Of a stretch of 64,000 nucleotides of DNA, positions 26,990-35,141 are shown piece after piece. Each line of letters begins with the position of its first letter. Positions within the stretch are counted from its first letter, which is position 1. The DNA comes from Niabella soli DSM 19437 (GTDB lineage: Bacteria; Bacteroidota; Bacteroidia; Chitinophagales; Chitinophagaceae): positions 3,224,001-3,288,000 of the forward strand of contig NZ_CP007035.1 in assembly GCF_000243115.2 (NCBI RefSeq), read 5' to 3'. The position numbers and the translations under genes are program-made. The notes under the pieces are model-generated. The model saw only the letters and a program-made list of their open reading frames with translations, made no database searches and had not been told where the DNA came from.

Positions 26990-27144
26990 TTTTTATGACG
27001 TACCCTACGGGCCTGCATCTTTTGCGCCGCACTGCCTGCCAGGGCCTCGCAAAAGGATGTCGCTGCAACGGCGAAGCCCTCAGCGAGGCAAAAAACAATA
27101 AAAACGATTGGAGCTAATTCCTTACGCGATTTAAAAAATAAAAT

Positions 27145-27184
27145 TTTAAAATAAAACGATAAATATTTTTTGTTTTATTTTAAA
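27145..27184. promoter_or_regulatory. palindromic operator candidate at the DUF2975 promoter
   Basis: TTTAAAATAAAAC (27145-27157) and its exact reverse complement (27172-27184) are separated by 14 bases. The right arm overlaps the -33 TTTG of the promoter. It could be the site of the HTH protein encoded in the same operon. Confidence 0.45.
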
Positions 27185-27199
27185 TTTATACTAGTTTTG
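27169..27199 (+). promoter_or_regulatory. promoter of the DUF2975-HTH operon
   Basis: TTTG at 27169-27172 and TAGTTTTG at 27192-27199 with a 19-base gap fit the Bacteroidota -33/-7 consensus very well. The ATG is 20 bases after the -7 box and is preceded by AAAGGA, one of few clear ribosome-binding sites here. Confidence 0.75.
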
Positions 27200-27218
27200 T
27201 CTTCTAAAGGAACAAATC

Positions 27219-27740
27219 ATGAAACAACGTTTTAAAGTGCACGAAAGCTCCGTTATTGCTTTTATAATCTTAATACTTTCGGTTTTGGTGAACCTGGTTA
27301 CGGTGATCATTAATGCGCGTTCTTCGGACATGCCGGTTATAGAAAGCTACCGGCAAATAATACTGCCCCTAAATATTCTCGACTTTGTCAAGGCAGCCAT
27401 TATCTTTTGGATGGCCTGGCTGCTCTTCCGGATTTTGAAAAATGTTTCGAATGGCATTAAATGGAGCGACCGCTATTTCCGGTCTATTAAACGGATTGGC
27501 TGGTTAAGCGTATTGATCGTAGTCCTGGATGCGATTACTACCACCGGGCGCAACCTGTATATTTACCGGAACACACCCCTTACAGATGAGCTTACCAGCG
27601 GAAAATTTGCTATTGATGTACTGGCGCAGACCCTGTTTGCATCGCCCATTGCCTGGTTTTTAATATTGTGCGTTTTTTTGCTGGCGGACCTGCTGCGTTA
27701 TGCAGGTGAATTGAAAACCGATAGTGAATCAATTATCTAA
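27219..27740 (+). CDS. DUF2975 membrane protein
   Basis: A 173-residue integral membrane protein with four predicted helices (about residues 12-32, 50-72, 94-112 and 130-155), matching DUF2975. Genes of this family are regularly followed by a small YozG-type helix-turn-helix regulator, as here (2-base gap). The pair resembles a membrane sensor plus regulator, but no biochemical function is established. The strong promoter and palindrome upstream suggest that the pair is autoregulated. Confidence 0.85.
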   Translation: MKQRFKVHESSVIAFIILILSVLVNLVTVIINARSSDMPVIESYRQIILPLNILDFVKAAIIFWMAWLLFRILKNVSNGIKWSDRYFRSIKRIGWLSVLIVVLDAITTTGRNLYIYRNTPLTDELTSGKFAIDVLAQTLFASPIAWFLILCVFLLADLLRYAGELKTDSESII

Positions 27741-27742
27741 CT

Positions 27743-27952
27743 ATGTCTATTATCATCAACCTGGACGTAATGCTGGCGAAGCGAAAAATGTCGCTTACCG
27801 AATTATCACAAAAAGTGGGCATCACCATTGTAAACCTGTCTATCTTAAAAACAGGTAAAGCAAAAGGCGTGCGTTTTGATACGCTGGATGCCATTTGCAG
27901 CGCGCTGGACTGTAAGCCGGGAGATATTATTGACCGGGAATCCAATACCTGA
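27743..27952 (+). CDS. YozG/Cro-type HTH transcriptional regulator
   Basis: A 69-residue DNA-binding protein made of one XRE/Cro helix-turn-helix domain: LDVMLAKRKMSLTELSQKVGIT (helices 1-2), then NLSILKTGKAKGVRFDTLDAICSALDCKPGDII, which includes the recognition helix. It belongs to the small regulators that accompany DUF2975 genes. It is translated directly after the DUF2975 stop, and presumably binds the palindrome in front of the operon. Confidence 0.9.
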   Translation: MSIIINLDVMLAKRKMSLTELSQKVGITIVNLSILKTGKAKGVRFDTLDAICSALDCKPGDIIDRESNT

Positions 27953-28073
27953 TCCACGCTACGCGAAAATGATACCCGCTATAAAAAGAAGCAGCTACCT
28001 TCAACAAAAGAACAGCGCCTGCCATTTTAATATCAATGTAGTTGTAAAAGCAAAGAATATTTTATTTTCGTCA

Positions 28074-28108
28074 ATCATAAATCATAAATCATAGATCATA
28101 AATCAAAC
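28074..28108. repeat. heptamer array overlapping the epimerase start
   Basis: Five direct units: ATCATAA, ATCATAA, ATCATAG, ATCATAA, ATCAAAC. The reading frame of the following gene passes through the last three units, and no ATG, GTG or TTG precedes its nucleotide-binding motif. Confidence 0.75.
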
Positions 28109-29101
28109 ATTCTGGTTACTGGTGGTACCGGTTTTCTGGGCGCCTATATTTTGAAAGAACTGGTGCAGCAGGGTGCAGCCGTGCGGGCTGTTAAACGCAG
28201 CACCTCAAAAATGCCTGCGTTTATAGATCCGGATATCCTGAACCAGGTAGAATGGGTGGAAGGCGATATCCTGGATATCATGGCGCTGGAAGCCGCCCTA
28301 CAGGGTATTGACACCGTTATTCATGCTGCAGCTATTGTCTCCTTTTCAAAAAAGGGCCGGAATAACATGTACCATGTAAATATTGAAGGCACTGCCAATG
28401 TAGTGAATGCCGCGCTGCAAACAGGGGTGCGGCGCCTGGTTTACATCAGCTCGGTAGCTGCTTTGGGAAGAAAAAAGAACAGCAGCACCGTTGACGAAAC
28501 CGCGAAATGGGAAGACAGCAAAAACAATACGCATTATGCCATCAGCAAATTCAGGGCAGAGCTGGAAGCCTGGCGCGGATTTGCGGAAGGATTAGAGGGC
28601 GTGGTGCTGAACCCCGCTACCATACTGGGTTACGGCAACTGGAGCGACGGCAGTTGCGCTATATTTAAAAATGCTTACAGGGAATTTGGCTGGTACACCA
28701 ATGGCATCAATGGCTTCGCCGATGTGGAAGATGTTGCCAAAGCCGCTGTACTGCTTGCAGCATCGGATCTTACCGAAGAACGCTTTATCGTTTGTAATGA
28801 TAACTGGCGTTTTAGAAAACTGCTGGATACCATGGCCGATGCTTTTGGCAAAAAAAGACCCGGCAAAGAGGCCACACCCTTTTTATCATCTATCGCCTGG
28901 CGGATAGAAGGACTTAAATCGCGCTTCAGCGGCCATAAACCTTTAATAACCAAAGAAAGCGCAAAAGTCGCCAACAGTGCTACCTCGTTCGACGGATCAA
29001 AACTGGTAAAGACATTGCCCGGTTTTCAATACCGGCCGTTGGAAGAAACGATCCGGAAGGCCTGCGATCAATATGGTAAGGAGGATAGTAAGGACAAATG
29101 A
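28109..29101 (+). CDS. NAD-dependent epimerase/dehydratase with missing start codon
   Basis: Extended SDR of about 330 residues, similar to dihydroflavonol-4-reductase-like proteins. The Rossmann motif ILVTGGTGFLGAYILKELV starts at the very first codons; YISSVAALG and the catalytic YAISKFRAE follow. The frame is open only from 28088, just after a TAA. Between there and the motif no ATG, GTG or TTG occurs; the first normal start (TTG, 28151) lies after the Gly-rich loop and would give a protein without its cofactor site. A near-cognate start (ATT at 28109, or ATA/ATC in the repeat) is likely, otherwise the gene is a fresh pseudogene or the assembly has an error. The coding part is intact. It ends directly against the convergent receptor gene. 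Confidence 0.75.
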   Translation: MLVTGGTGFLGAYILKELVQQGAAVRAVKRSTSKMPAFIDPDILNQVEWVEGDILDIMALEAALQGIDTVIHAAAIVSFSKKGRNNMYHVNIEGTANVVNAALQTGVRRLVYISSVAALGRKKNSSTVDETAKWEDSKNNTHYAISKFRAELEAWRGFAEGLEGVVLNPATILGYGNWSDGSCAIFKNAYREFGWYTNGINGFADVEDVAKAAVLLAASDLTEERFIVCNDNWRFRKLLDTMADAFGKKRPGKEATPFLSSIAWRIEGLKSRFSGHKPLITKESAKVANSATSFDGSKLVKTLPGFQYRPLEETIRKACDQYGKEDSKDK

Positions 29102-29116
29102 TTATTTGTCCTTACT
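29087..29116. terminator. coding hairpin shared by two convergent genes
   Basis: A perfect 13-bp stem (AGTAAGGACAAAT and its reverse complement) with loop GATT spans the two stop codons. Both convergent proteins end in the same Ser-Lys-Asp-Lys because each reads one arm. There is no U-run, so it may stall or protect mRNA ends rather than act as a classical terminator. Confidence 0.6.
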
Positions 29117-31027
29117 CCAACGAAAACTCAGTCCCCCCTGCACCCATCTCCCCGGCATTGGCGCACCCAGCAGGTCGCTATAGGTCCGGTTAAAAATATT
29201 ATCCACCTGTACAAAAGCCGCAAGCGTTTTCCCGATAATCCGGTAAGTAGCTCTTCCATTTAATAAAAAATAATCTTTCGTAATGACGGCATCAATCGCA
29301 GATGCCTGCTGTGGGTTCCGCACTTTATAAATGCCGGTAAAACTTATTGAAACCGGTCCTGCTTCATAGACCGCCGCGGCATTCGCCAGAAACCGGGCAT
29401 GGGATAAAATGTAAAACGAAGGGTTCGTTTCGCTGCTGCTGCTGTACATCCATACAAAACCACCGTTAAACAACAGGGAATGCCCCTCAGCGAAGGCCTG
29501 CGTATAAGTAAGGTCTGTTTCCCAGCCGGTGGTATTCACTTCTGCCACATTTTTTGCAAATGCGTAAACACTTCCTGCCTGCAGGTTATCTTTCCGCGGC
29601 ATATCAGCATAAGGCGTCGTTACCCAGTCGATCAGCTTCGAATGAAAGCGTTGAAAAAAGGAGGTGGAAACTTTCAGCTTCGATTGATAAAACCAATCCA
29701 TCCCCGCTTCATAGGTCCAGGACTTTTCTGCAACCAACCCGGGATTTCCAATGCTGCCGCTCGTTACCAGGGTCTTGTTATAATTATTATAGAGTTCGGT
29801 AAAGTCTGCATTCCGGATCGTTTTACCACCGCTGGCACGAAACTGAAGGTTTTTAATTTTATACGAGGTCGTCAGTTGCGGTACCCACTCCGGAGCCAAT
29901 GCGCCATAGAACTCTGCCCGCAATGAGGGGTTCAGCATAAAATGTTCGCCAAATTTTTGAACAAGGGAAACAAATGGCGCCGCCGTATTTATGGTATGAT
30001 TCCCCCTGTCATTGGAGCGAATATCCCTGTTTTGCGTATTAAACCCTGCTATAAGCTGCGTATGTTCGGTAAAATGCTGCTGCAAGGTTGCCTGTGCCTG
30101 AAACAGATGCGATTTATTGTCGTTAGGAATGGCAGAAGAATTGTACGCGTATTGATCTTCGAGGCTTTTATATCCTGCATCCAGACTCACCTGCGTATTG
30201 CCTTTTTGATACTGCAGCCGCGCCTGGTTCCACCAGGAGCTTATTTTTTCTGAGGCGGTATCTGATGCATAAGTGGTGTAAAAATTCTGTGCAGCAAAAT
30301 CCCGCTTGTCATAGGCGGTCCTTAACGACAGGCTCCAGTATGGGTTTAAGTGGATCGCGGCCCCCACCGATGCCGCAGTGTTATGAAAATAGCCCCTGGC
30401 GCCCCGCTGCAATACCCCTGATGAGTTATTGGAGATGAAGCCGGCATCTATAGTTACGCGGTCATTTTGATAATAGCCGCCCGCGTTCGCATTGAGCAAA
30501 CCATACTCACCCGCAGCCACCTGCCCGGCTACCTGCATATGCTCCGGCTGCATTTTATTGCTGAACGCTTTTGTGATCACATTGATAACGCCGCCCACCG
30601 CATCCGAGCCATAAACCGCCGAGGAGGCGCCTTTTAATATTTCTATCCGTTCTATTTCCGCGGGGCTGATGGGAATATAGCCGGTAAAATGCCCGGTATT
30701 GGGATCATTCATCCGTAACCCGTCCAGTATCACCAATACCTGCTGAAAAGTGCCCCCGCGTATCGAAATATCGGCCTGTGATCCCTGCGGGCCGCGCATT
30801 TGGGCTTCCACACCAGGAATGTATTTCAACAGCTCGTCTAATGAATGAACGGGTAATTTCGCGATCGTTTCGCCTTTTATAATCGTAATATTTCTCCCGG
30901 TTTCTGAACTTCTTTTTTCAATAAGCGAAGAAGTCACCGTTACAGGATCCAATAAGGTATCCTGTGCCGCCAGTTTCGTAAAAACGGTGCTTAACATTAT
31001 AATTCCGATCAAATACAGCTTTCTCAT
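29102..31027 (-). CDS. TonB-dependent outer-membrane receptor, BtuB-like
   Basis: A 641-residue TonB-dependent receptor with signal peptide (cleavage near KLAAQD). The plug domain is clear: ETIAKLPVHSLDELLKYIPGVEAQMRGPQ, DISIRGGTFQQVLVILDGLRMNDP and SSAVYGSDAVGGVINVITK. A 22-stranded barrel fills the rest and ends with aromatic-rich GGLSFRWSKDK. Its size and the IERIEILKG block resemble BtuB-type vitamin or siderophore receptors, not SusC (no CarboxypepD repeat). It is divergent from a MocR-type regulator that probably controls it. The ligand is unknown; cobalamin is the default guess. Confidence 0.85.
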   Translation of the reverse strand: MRKLYLIGIIMLSTVFTKLAAQDTLLDPVTVTSSLIEKRSSETGRNITIIKGETIAKLPVHSLDELLKYIPGVEAQMRGPQGSQADISIRGGTFQQVLVILDGLRMNDPNTGHFTGYIPISPAEIERIEILKGASSAVYGSDAVGGVINVITKAFSNKMQPEHMQVAGQVAAGEYGLLNANAGGYYQNDRVTIDAGFISNNSSGVLQRGARGYFHNTAASVGAAIHLNPYWSLSLRTAYDKRDFAAQNFYTTYASDTASEKISSWWNQARLQYQKGNTQVSLDAGYKSLEDQYAYNSSAIPNDNKSHLFQAQATLQQHFTEHTQLIAGFNTQNRDIRSNDRGNHTINTAAPFVSLVQKFGEHFMLNPSLRAEFYGALAPEWVPQLTTSYKIKNLQFRASGGKTIRNADFTELYNNYNKTLVTSGSIGNPGLVAEKSWTYEAGMDWFYQSKLKVSTSFFQRFHSKLIDWVTTPYADMPRKDNLQAGSVYAFAKNVAEVNTTGWETDLTYTQAFAEGHSLLFNGGFVWMYSSSSETNPSFYILSHARFLANAAAVYEAGPVSISFTGIYKVRNPQQASAIDAVITKDYFLLNGRATYRIIGKTLAAFVQVDNIFNRTYSDLLGAPMPGRWVQGGLSFRWSKDK

Positions 31028-31064
31028 ATTCGTTTTTCTTTGATGATCCTCGTAAAATTTTCGG

Positions 31065-31072
31065 CAAAACTA
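31065..31072 (-). promoter_or_regulatory. -7 promoter box (TAGTTTTG) of the TonB receptor gene
   Basis: A minus-strand TAnnTTTG match 37 bases before the receptor ATG. It lies beside the MocR operator candidate at 31081-31127. Confidence 0.45.
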
Positions 31073-31080
31073 TTACCTTT

Positions 31081-31127
31081 CCGGACGACTAAAGTAGTCC
31101 GGTTTTTATATTATGAGTAGTCCGGTT
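31081..31127. promoter_or_regulatory. operator candidate: direct repeats AGTAGTCCGGTT
   Basis: AGTAGTCCGGTT occurs at 31093-31104 and again at 31116-31127 (23-base period), the second copy inside codons 2-6 of the regulator. CCGGACGACT at 31081-31090 adds an inverted half. Paired direct repeats are typical for MocR-type regulators. Confidence 0.55.
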
Positions 31128-32591
31128 GTATTTCCCTGGCAAACCCTGATCCCCGTCGACCGGGACAGCGCTACGGCAGTTTATCTGCAGATCACGCACC
31201 AGGTCATCAATGCCATCCAGCGGGGCTATCTCCCCGGCGGCGCCCGGCTGCCGGGTACCCGCATGATGAGCACCTTGCTGGGCGTGCACCGCAAAACTAT
31301 TATTGCCGCATATGAGGAACTGGATGCCCAGGGCTGGATCTATTCCCTGCCTAATAAAGGCACTTTTGTAAAATCAGAGGGCAGGGAAAACAAAAAGAAA
31401 AAACTCGGTACGTTCCCGCTAAACCAGTATCCTTCAAAAACGGGTTTTCATTTTACAAAAAGCAACTTATTGGATATATCGGTAGCGCCTGGCGACCAAC
31501 CCTATCTTTTCACAGATGGTGCGCCTGATTTCCGGCTGTCACCAACAGACCAGCTCGCGCGTTACTACACGGCGGCACTACGCAGGAAGATCAACCGCCG
31601 GCATCTGGGGTATGGCTCCAGCGGCACAGATACCTTTTATAAAATTCAGCTTTCTAATTATCTGAATCAATCGCGGGGGCTCCACATCGCCCCAAAAAAT
31701 ATCCTGGCTACCCGGGGGATGGAAATGAGCATGTATGTGGCCGCCAGCACTTTGCTTTCGAAAGAAGACGTGGTGTTAGTAGGTGCATTGAGCTACTATA
31801 AGGCGAATATGATCTTTCAGCAGGCGGGAGCACAAATAAAAGCTGTCCCGGTTGATAAGGAAGGGGTTGACGTGGAGGTTATTGAACGCCTCTGCAAAAA
31901 ACAAAAAGTGCGTATGTTGTACCTTACCCCTCATCATCATTATCCCACAACCGTTACCCTCAGCGCCCGGCGCAGGATCGAACTGCTGAACCTTGCCGCC
32001 ACTTATGGGTTCATCATCCTGGAAGACGATTATGAATACGATTTTCATTATCAGACAAGTCCCATCCTTCCGCTGGCCAGTGCCGATGAAAAGGGGATGG
32101 TCGTGTACCTGGGATCCTTTGGAAAAACGCTGGCGCCCGGCTTCCGAACGGGTTTCCTGGTTGCCCCGGAAAACCTGATCGCTGAAATGCAAAAAATACA
32201 GGCCATTATTGACCAACAGGGCGATTCTATAACGGAGCAGGTTTTAGGAGAATTGATTACCGAAGGAGAGATACACCGGCATTTGAAAAAGACGCAAAAG
32301 ATCTACCAGCAACGAAGGGATCATTTTTGTGAAACACTAAAGAGCCAGCTCGGCAATATAGTTTCTTTTACATTGCCGCCGGGGGGATTAGCTGTGTGGA
32401 CGGAATGGGATCCGACCCTGAATTTATTAAGAGTAAGTAAAGCCTGCTCAGAGCAAGGAGTTCAGCTTCCTTCATTTTTGTTGTACCAAACACAACAATT
32501 AACAGCTGCGCGATTAGGTTTTGGAAACTTTACAACGGCAGAAGCAACGGTGGTGTTAAAGCTATTGAAAACGGCGGCGCAACAGGCATAA
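31113..32591 (+). CDS. MocR-type regulator (GntR HTH fused to PLP aminotransferase domain)
   Basis: A 492-residue fusion: winged helix-turn-helix of the GntR family at about residues 15-80 (ITHQVINAIQRGYLPGGARLPGTRMMSTLLGVHRKTIIAAYEEL is split by normal spacing of the domain), then a fold-type I aminotransferase domain. The PLP lysine lies near residue 337 in LGSFGKTLAPGFR; LTPHHHYPT and LEDDYEYDF are also present. MocR proteins sense PLP or amino compounds and bind direct repeats; a good repeat pair lies at its own start. The divergent TonB receptor is the obvious target. It may regulate vitamin B6-related genes, but none is nearby. Confidence 0.9.
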   Translation: MSSPVVFPWQTLIPVDRDSATAVYLQITHQVINAIQRGYLPGGARLPGTRMMSTLLGVHRKTIIAAYEELDAQGWIYSLPNKGTFVKSEGRENKKKKLGTFPLNQYPSKTGFHFTKSNLLDISVAPGDQPYLFTDGAPDFRLSPTDQLARYYTAALRRKINRRHLGYGSSGTDTFYKIQLSNYLNQSRGLHIAPKNILATRGMEMSMYVAASTLLSKEDVVLVGALSYYKANMIFQQAGAQIKAVPVDKEGVDVEVIERLCKKQKVRMLYLTPHHHYPTTVTLSARRRIELLNLAATYGFIILEDDYEYDFHYQTSPILPLASADEKGMVVYLGSFGKTLAPGFRTGFLVAPENLIAEMQKIQAIIDQQGDSITEQVLGELITEGEIHRHLKKTQKIYQQRRDHFCETLKSQLGNIVSFTLPPGGLAVWTEWDPTLNLLRVSKACSEQGVQLPSFLLYQTQQLTAARLGFGNFTTAEATVVLKLLKTAAQQA

Positions 32592-32607
32592 GCCACGATT
32601 CAGAATA

Positions 32608-32919
32608 TCATGGGGCCGCTACTGCATTCAGCTTTCCTTCCATACGATCTGTATATCCCACACTGCCCAGCCGGAACCGAAGCGAGGTTTTTGTAATCTT
32701 TTCCATCTTTACTTCCTGCCGGCACATGAACCCTAAACGGTCATAATAAACGGTGCTGAGCGAAAGGGGTTTTACCGCTCGAAAAGAGCTATCGGATGCA
32801 GTGAATTTAAACACGCCACTTCCGATACCCCCTTTTTTACTATTGGTGGGAACGGCACCCTGCTGTGCCATTGATTGCAGGTAACAACAACTCAAAAGAA
32901 GAAAAAGGATCGTTTTCAT
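32608..32919 (-). CDS. small exported protein of unknown function
   Basis: About 103 residues from the ATG at 32919, beginning with a good signal peptide (MKTILFLLLSCCYLQSMAQQ). The mature 84 residues are basic and soluble-looking, with VFKFTASDSSFRAV and TSLRFRLGSVGYTDRMEGK suggesting beta strands. I do not recognise a family. A five-residue longer start at 32934 exists but dilutes the signal peptide. It is convergent with the MocR gene, with stops 16 bases apart. Confidence 0.6.
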   Translation of the reverse strand: MKTILFLLLSCCYLQSMAQQGAVPTNSKKGGIGSGVFKFTASDSSFRAVKPLSLSTVYYDRLGFMCRQEVKMEKITKTSLRFRLGSVGYTDRMEGKLNAVAAP

Positions 32920-33010
32920 CTGCGCAGCTTTCAATTATTGCATAAGTAAAATTACTACTCTTATCGACAAAAAAGCTGTTTTCTTTATTCAACGTCAATC
33001 ATCTTATTAT

Positions 33011-33165
33011 CGTCATTTCGACTAGAGGATTTGTATGCACAAAATCCATGAGGCAATGACACATAGTCGAGTGTCGTCACGAACCCGAGTCAGGAGGGAG
33101 AGAAATCTCGTTCTCTAATGATGAGATTTCTCCTCGCCCTTCTGCGTTTGGCTCATCGAAATGGC
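33011..33165. repeat. MITE-like CFB inverted repeat
   Basis: Terminal arms CGTCATTTCGA (33011-33021) and TCGAAATGGCG (33155-33165) are complementary with one mismatch. An inner pair GAGAAATCTC and GAGATTTCTC forms a second stem. The GTCATTTCGA...GAGAAATCTC layout is one I know as a common intergenic repeat in Bacteroidota. No gene is inside. Confidence 0.7.
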
Positions 33166-33193
33166 GATGGGCCCGCCGGGATATATTCCTTCT

Positions 33194-34615
33194 TTATATC
33201 TTATAATAATCTTCCCAGCCCTTACGCGGCGGAATACCGGTTAAGAACGCATCCGCAAATGCATCATTTTTTATGCGGTGGGTAGCGCGATCAAAAACAA
33301 TTTTGCGTCCCAGTCGCTGCGCCATCACACCCAAACAAAATACCTGGCTGAGCGGACCGGCAATCTCAAACGGAGAGCGGGTTTTTTCCTTGCCCTGGCA
33401 GCTCAATAAGAAATTAGCGAAGTGGTTGGACGGGCTTTTGGGCACTACCGGTAATTTCTTTTCCATTTCCTTTGCTTTTTCTTCAGGGATAATGGAAAGG
33501 GTACTGGCGTGTGAGCCTCCTTTAAACGTAAGCGTTTTACTATAAATTTCTTTTCCCGGGTTCAGTTTTACTGCCTGGATCTGTTTGCCGCCTACCGTAG
33601 GAATGGTTGAATCTAATTTGGAAGCACCAAAGCCTTCCGGTAGCTTGGGAATATTATCCAGTCCGTCATACCAGGTAACCACTACCGGTGGCATTTTTCC
33701 ACGGGCAGGGAATTTAAATTCAATGGTGCTGGCCATGGGATAAAAATAATCGTTATGTCCGTCCAGCCGGGTGGGGTTCACTTCCTCTGGTAAGCCCAGG
33801 TCCAGGAACTGGTGGGCCGTATCCAAAATATGCGCTCCCCAATCGCCCAGGGCGCCCATGCCGAAGTCGTACCAGCAGCGCCACTGTCCGTAATGGAAGT
33901 CTTTATTAAAGTCATGATACATTTGCGAAGAGAGCCAGGTATCCCAATCCAGCGTTTCGGGAATAGGTTCCGCTGCGGGGAATTTTTTAATATTAGTATC
34001 CCAGCCAAACCAGCGGCGCGGGCTGTTCATATGCGCCGTTATTTTTGTAACATCTTTAATAATGCCGGCTTCCACCCAGGCCTTAAACTGAAAATAGTTC
34101 CCTTCAGAATGCCCCTGGTTGCCCATTTGCGTAACTATTTTGGGATATTTTTTTGCAGCTTTGATCATCAGCTCCACTTCATTAAACGTACGCGCCATAG
34201 GCTTTTCGCAATACACATGCTTGCCCAATGCCATTGAATGTACGGTAATCGGGAAATGCGCAAAATCAGGTACAGCAATCGTTACGGCATCGATATCTTT
34301 TGCCATTTTATCGTACATCTTCCTGAAATCCTGGAATTGTGGTGCGTTCGGAAATTTTGCGATGGTGGCCTGGGTATGCTTGGCACCCATGTCCACATCG
34401 CATAAAGCCACCACGTTGGCCAGTTGTGTTTTGGCAAAATCACCAATGATCTCGCCGCCCCGGTTACCGATGCCAATATGGGCCAGGTTTACTTTGCCGT
34501 TGGCACCGATGATGCGGTTATAACTGGATGCGCTCACTTTTGTGAACATACCGCTTAGAGCAACGCCACTGGTGGCCAGTGCCGAATTGCGGATAAAGGT
34601 TCTTCTTGTTGTCAT
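33194..34615 (-). CDS. Gfo/Idh/MocA oxidoreductase with Tat-like signal
   Basis: A 473-residue NAD(P)-dependent sugar oxidoreductase. The N-terminus TTRRTFIRNSALATSGVALSG is a twin-arginine export signal, so it should act in the periplasm. The Rossmann domain starts HIGIGNRGGEI, the conserved EKPMARTFNE lies near residue 140, and the C-terminal domain carries the WYDFGMGALGDWGAHILD block seen in exported members of the family. Such proteins are common near carbohydrate loci; cofactor and substrate are not predictable. It is a single gene here, 8 kb from the sugar locus. Confidence 0.88.
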   Translation of the reverse strand: MTTRRTFIRNSALATSGVALSGMFTKVSASSYNRIIGANGKVNLAHIGIGNRGGEIIGDFAKTQLANVVALCDVDMGAKHTQATIAKFPNAPQFQDFRKMYDKMAKDIDAVTIAVPDFAHFPITVHSMALGKHVYCEKPMARTFNEVELMIKAAKKYPKIVTQMGNQGHSEGNYFQFKAWVEAGIIKDVTKITAHMNSPRRWFGWDTNIKKFPAAEPIPETLDWDTWLSSQMYHDFNKDFHYGQWRCWYDFGMGALGDWGAHILDTAHQFLDLGLPEEVNPTRLDGHNDYFYPMASTIEFKFPARGKMPPVVVTWYDGLDNIPKLPEGFGASKLDSTIPTVGGKQIQAVKLNPGKEIYSKTLTFKGGSHASTLSIIPEEKAKEMEKKLPVVPKSPSNHFANFLLSCQGKEKTRSPFEIAGPLSQVFCLGVMAQRLGRKIVFDRATHRIKNDAFADAFLTGIPPRKGWEDYYKI

Positions 34616-34748
34616 AATTGAAAAATCGTTAAAATTTATGGCGCATGGCGGGGTAGATGTTCCGCAGCGTAGATAGCGAATTTATGCAATTTAGTTTTTG
34701 AGCATTCAGAAGATAGCGAAATCGTTTTAGTTGCGATGGCAGTTCCCC

Positions 34749-35141
34749 TTAAAACAATTCTTCCAGCGGATTCCAGAACTTTGTTTTGAAATCCATCACT
34801 TTATCGTTTTTTACTTTGACTCCTTCCCTCTCCAGTAATTCCTGCATATACGTGATCGTTTTAAAAGCATGTTTACCCGAAAGCAGTCCCATGCTGTTGA
34901 CCACGCGATGGGCAGGTATTTTAGGCTTCACACGCCCGGCATTGCTCATGGCCCAGCCCACGATCCGTGCTGATTTTCCTGAGCCAATGGCTTTTGCAAT
35001 AGCGCCATACGAAGTAACGCGGCCCCGGGGTATCTGGCGGGCAATAGCATAAATGAGGTCAAAGATCGTGTCATCGGTTTTGCCCGATGGGCGTACCGGC
35101 TTCAGCTTTTCGTCATTCCTGCTTTTTTTTGTTGCGCTCAT
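34749..35141 (-). CDS. alkyltransferase-like protein (ATL), active Cys replaced
   Basis: A 130-residue member of the O6-alkylguanine-DNA alkyltransferase family. The DNA-binding HTH and its Arg finger (SARIVGWAM, R59) are present, but the PCHRV active-site motif reads IPAHRVV at 75-80: the acceptor cysteine is Ala77. This makes it an ATL, which binds alkylated guanine and hands it to nucleotide excision repair rather than removing the alkyl group. It is the last gene of an overlapping operon (DUF3078, trmB, DUF5522, ATL). The 20 N-terminal residues are Lys/Arg-rich and probably disordered. Confidence 0.88.
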   Translation of the reverse strand: MSATKKSRNDEKLKPVRPSGKTDDTIFDLIYAIARQIPRGRVTSYGAIAKAIGSGKSARIVGWAMSNAGRVKPKIPAHRVVNSMGLLSGKHAFKTITYMQELLEREGVKVKNDKVMDFKTKFWNPLEELF

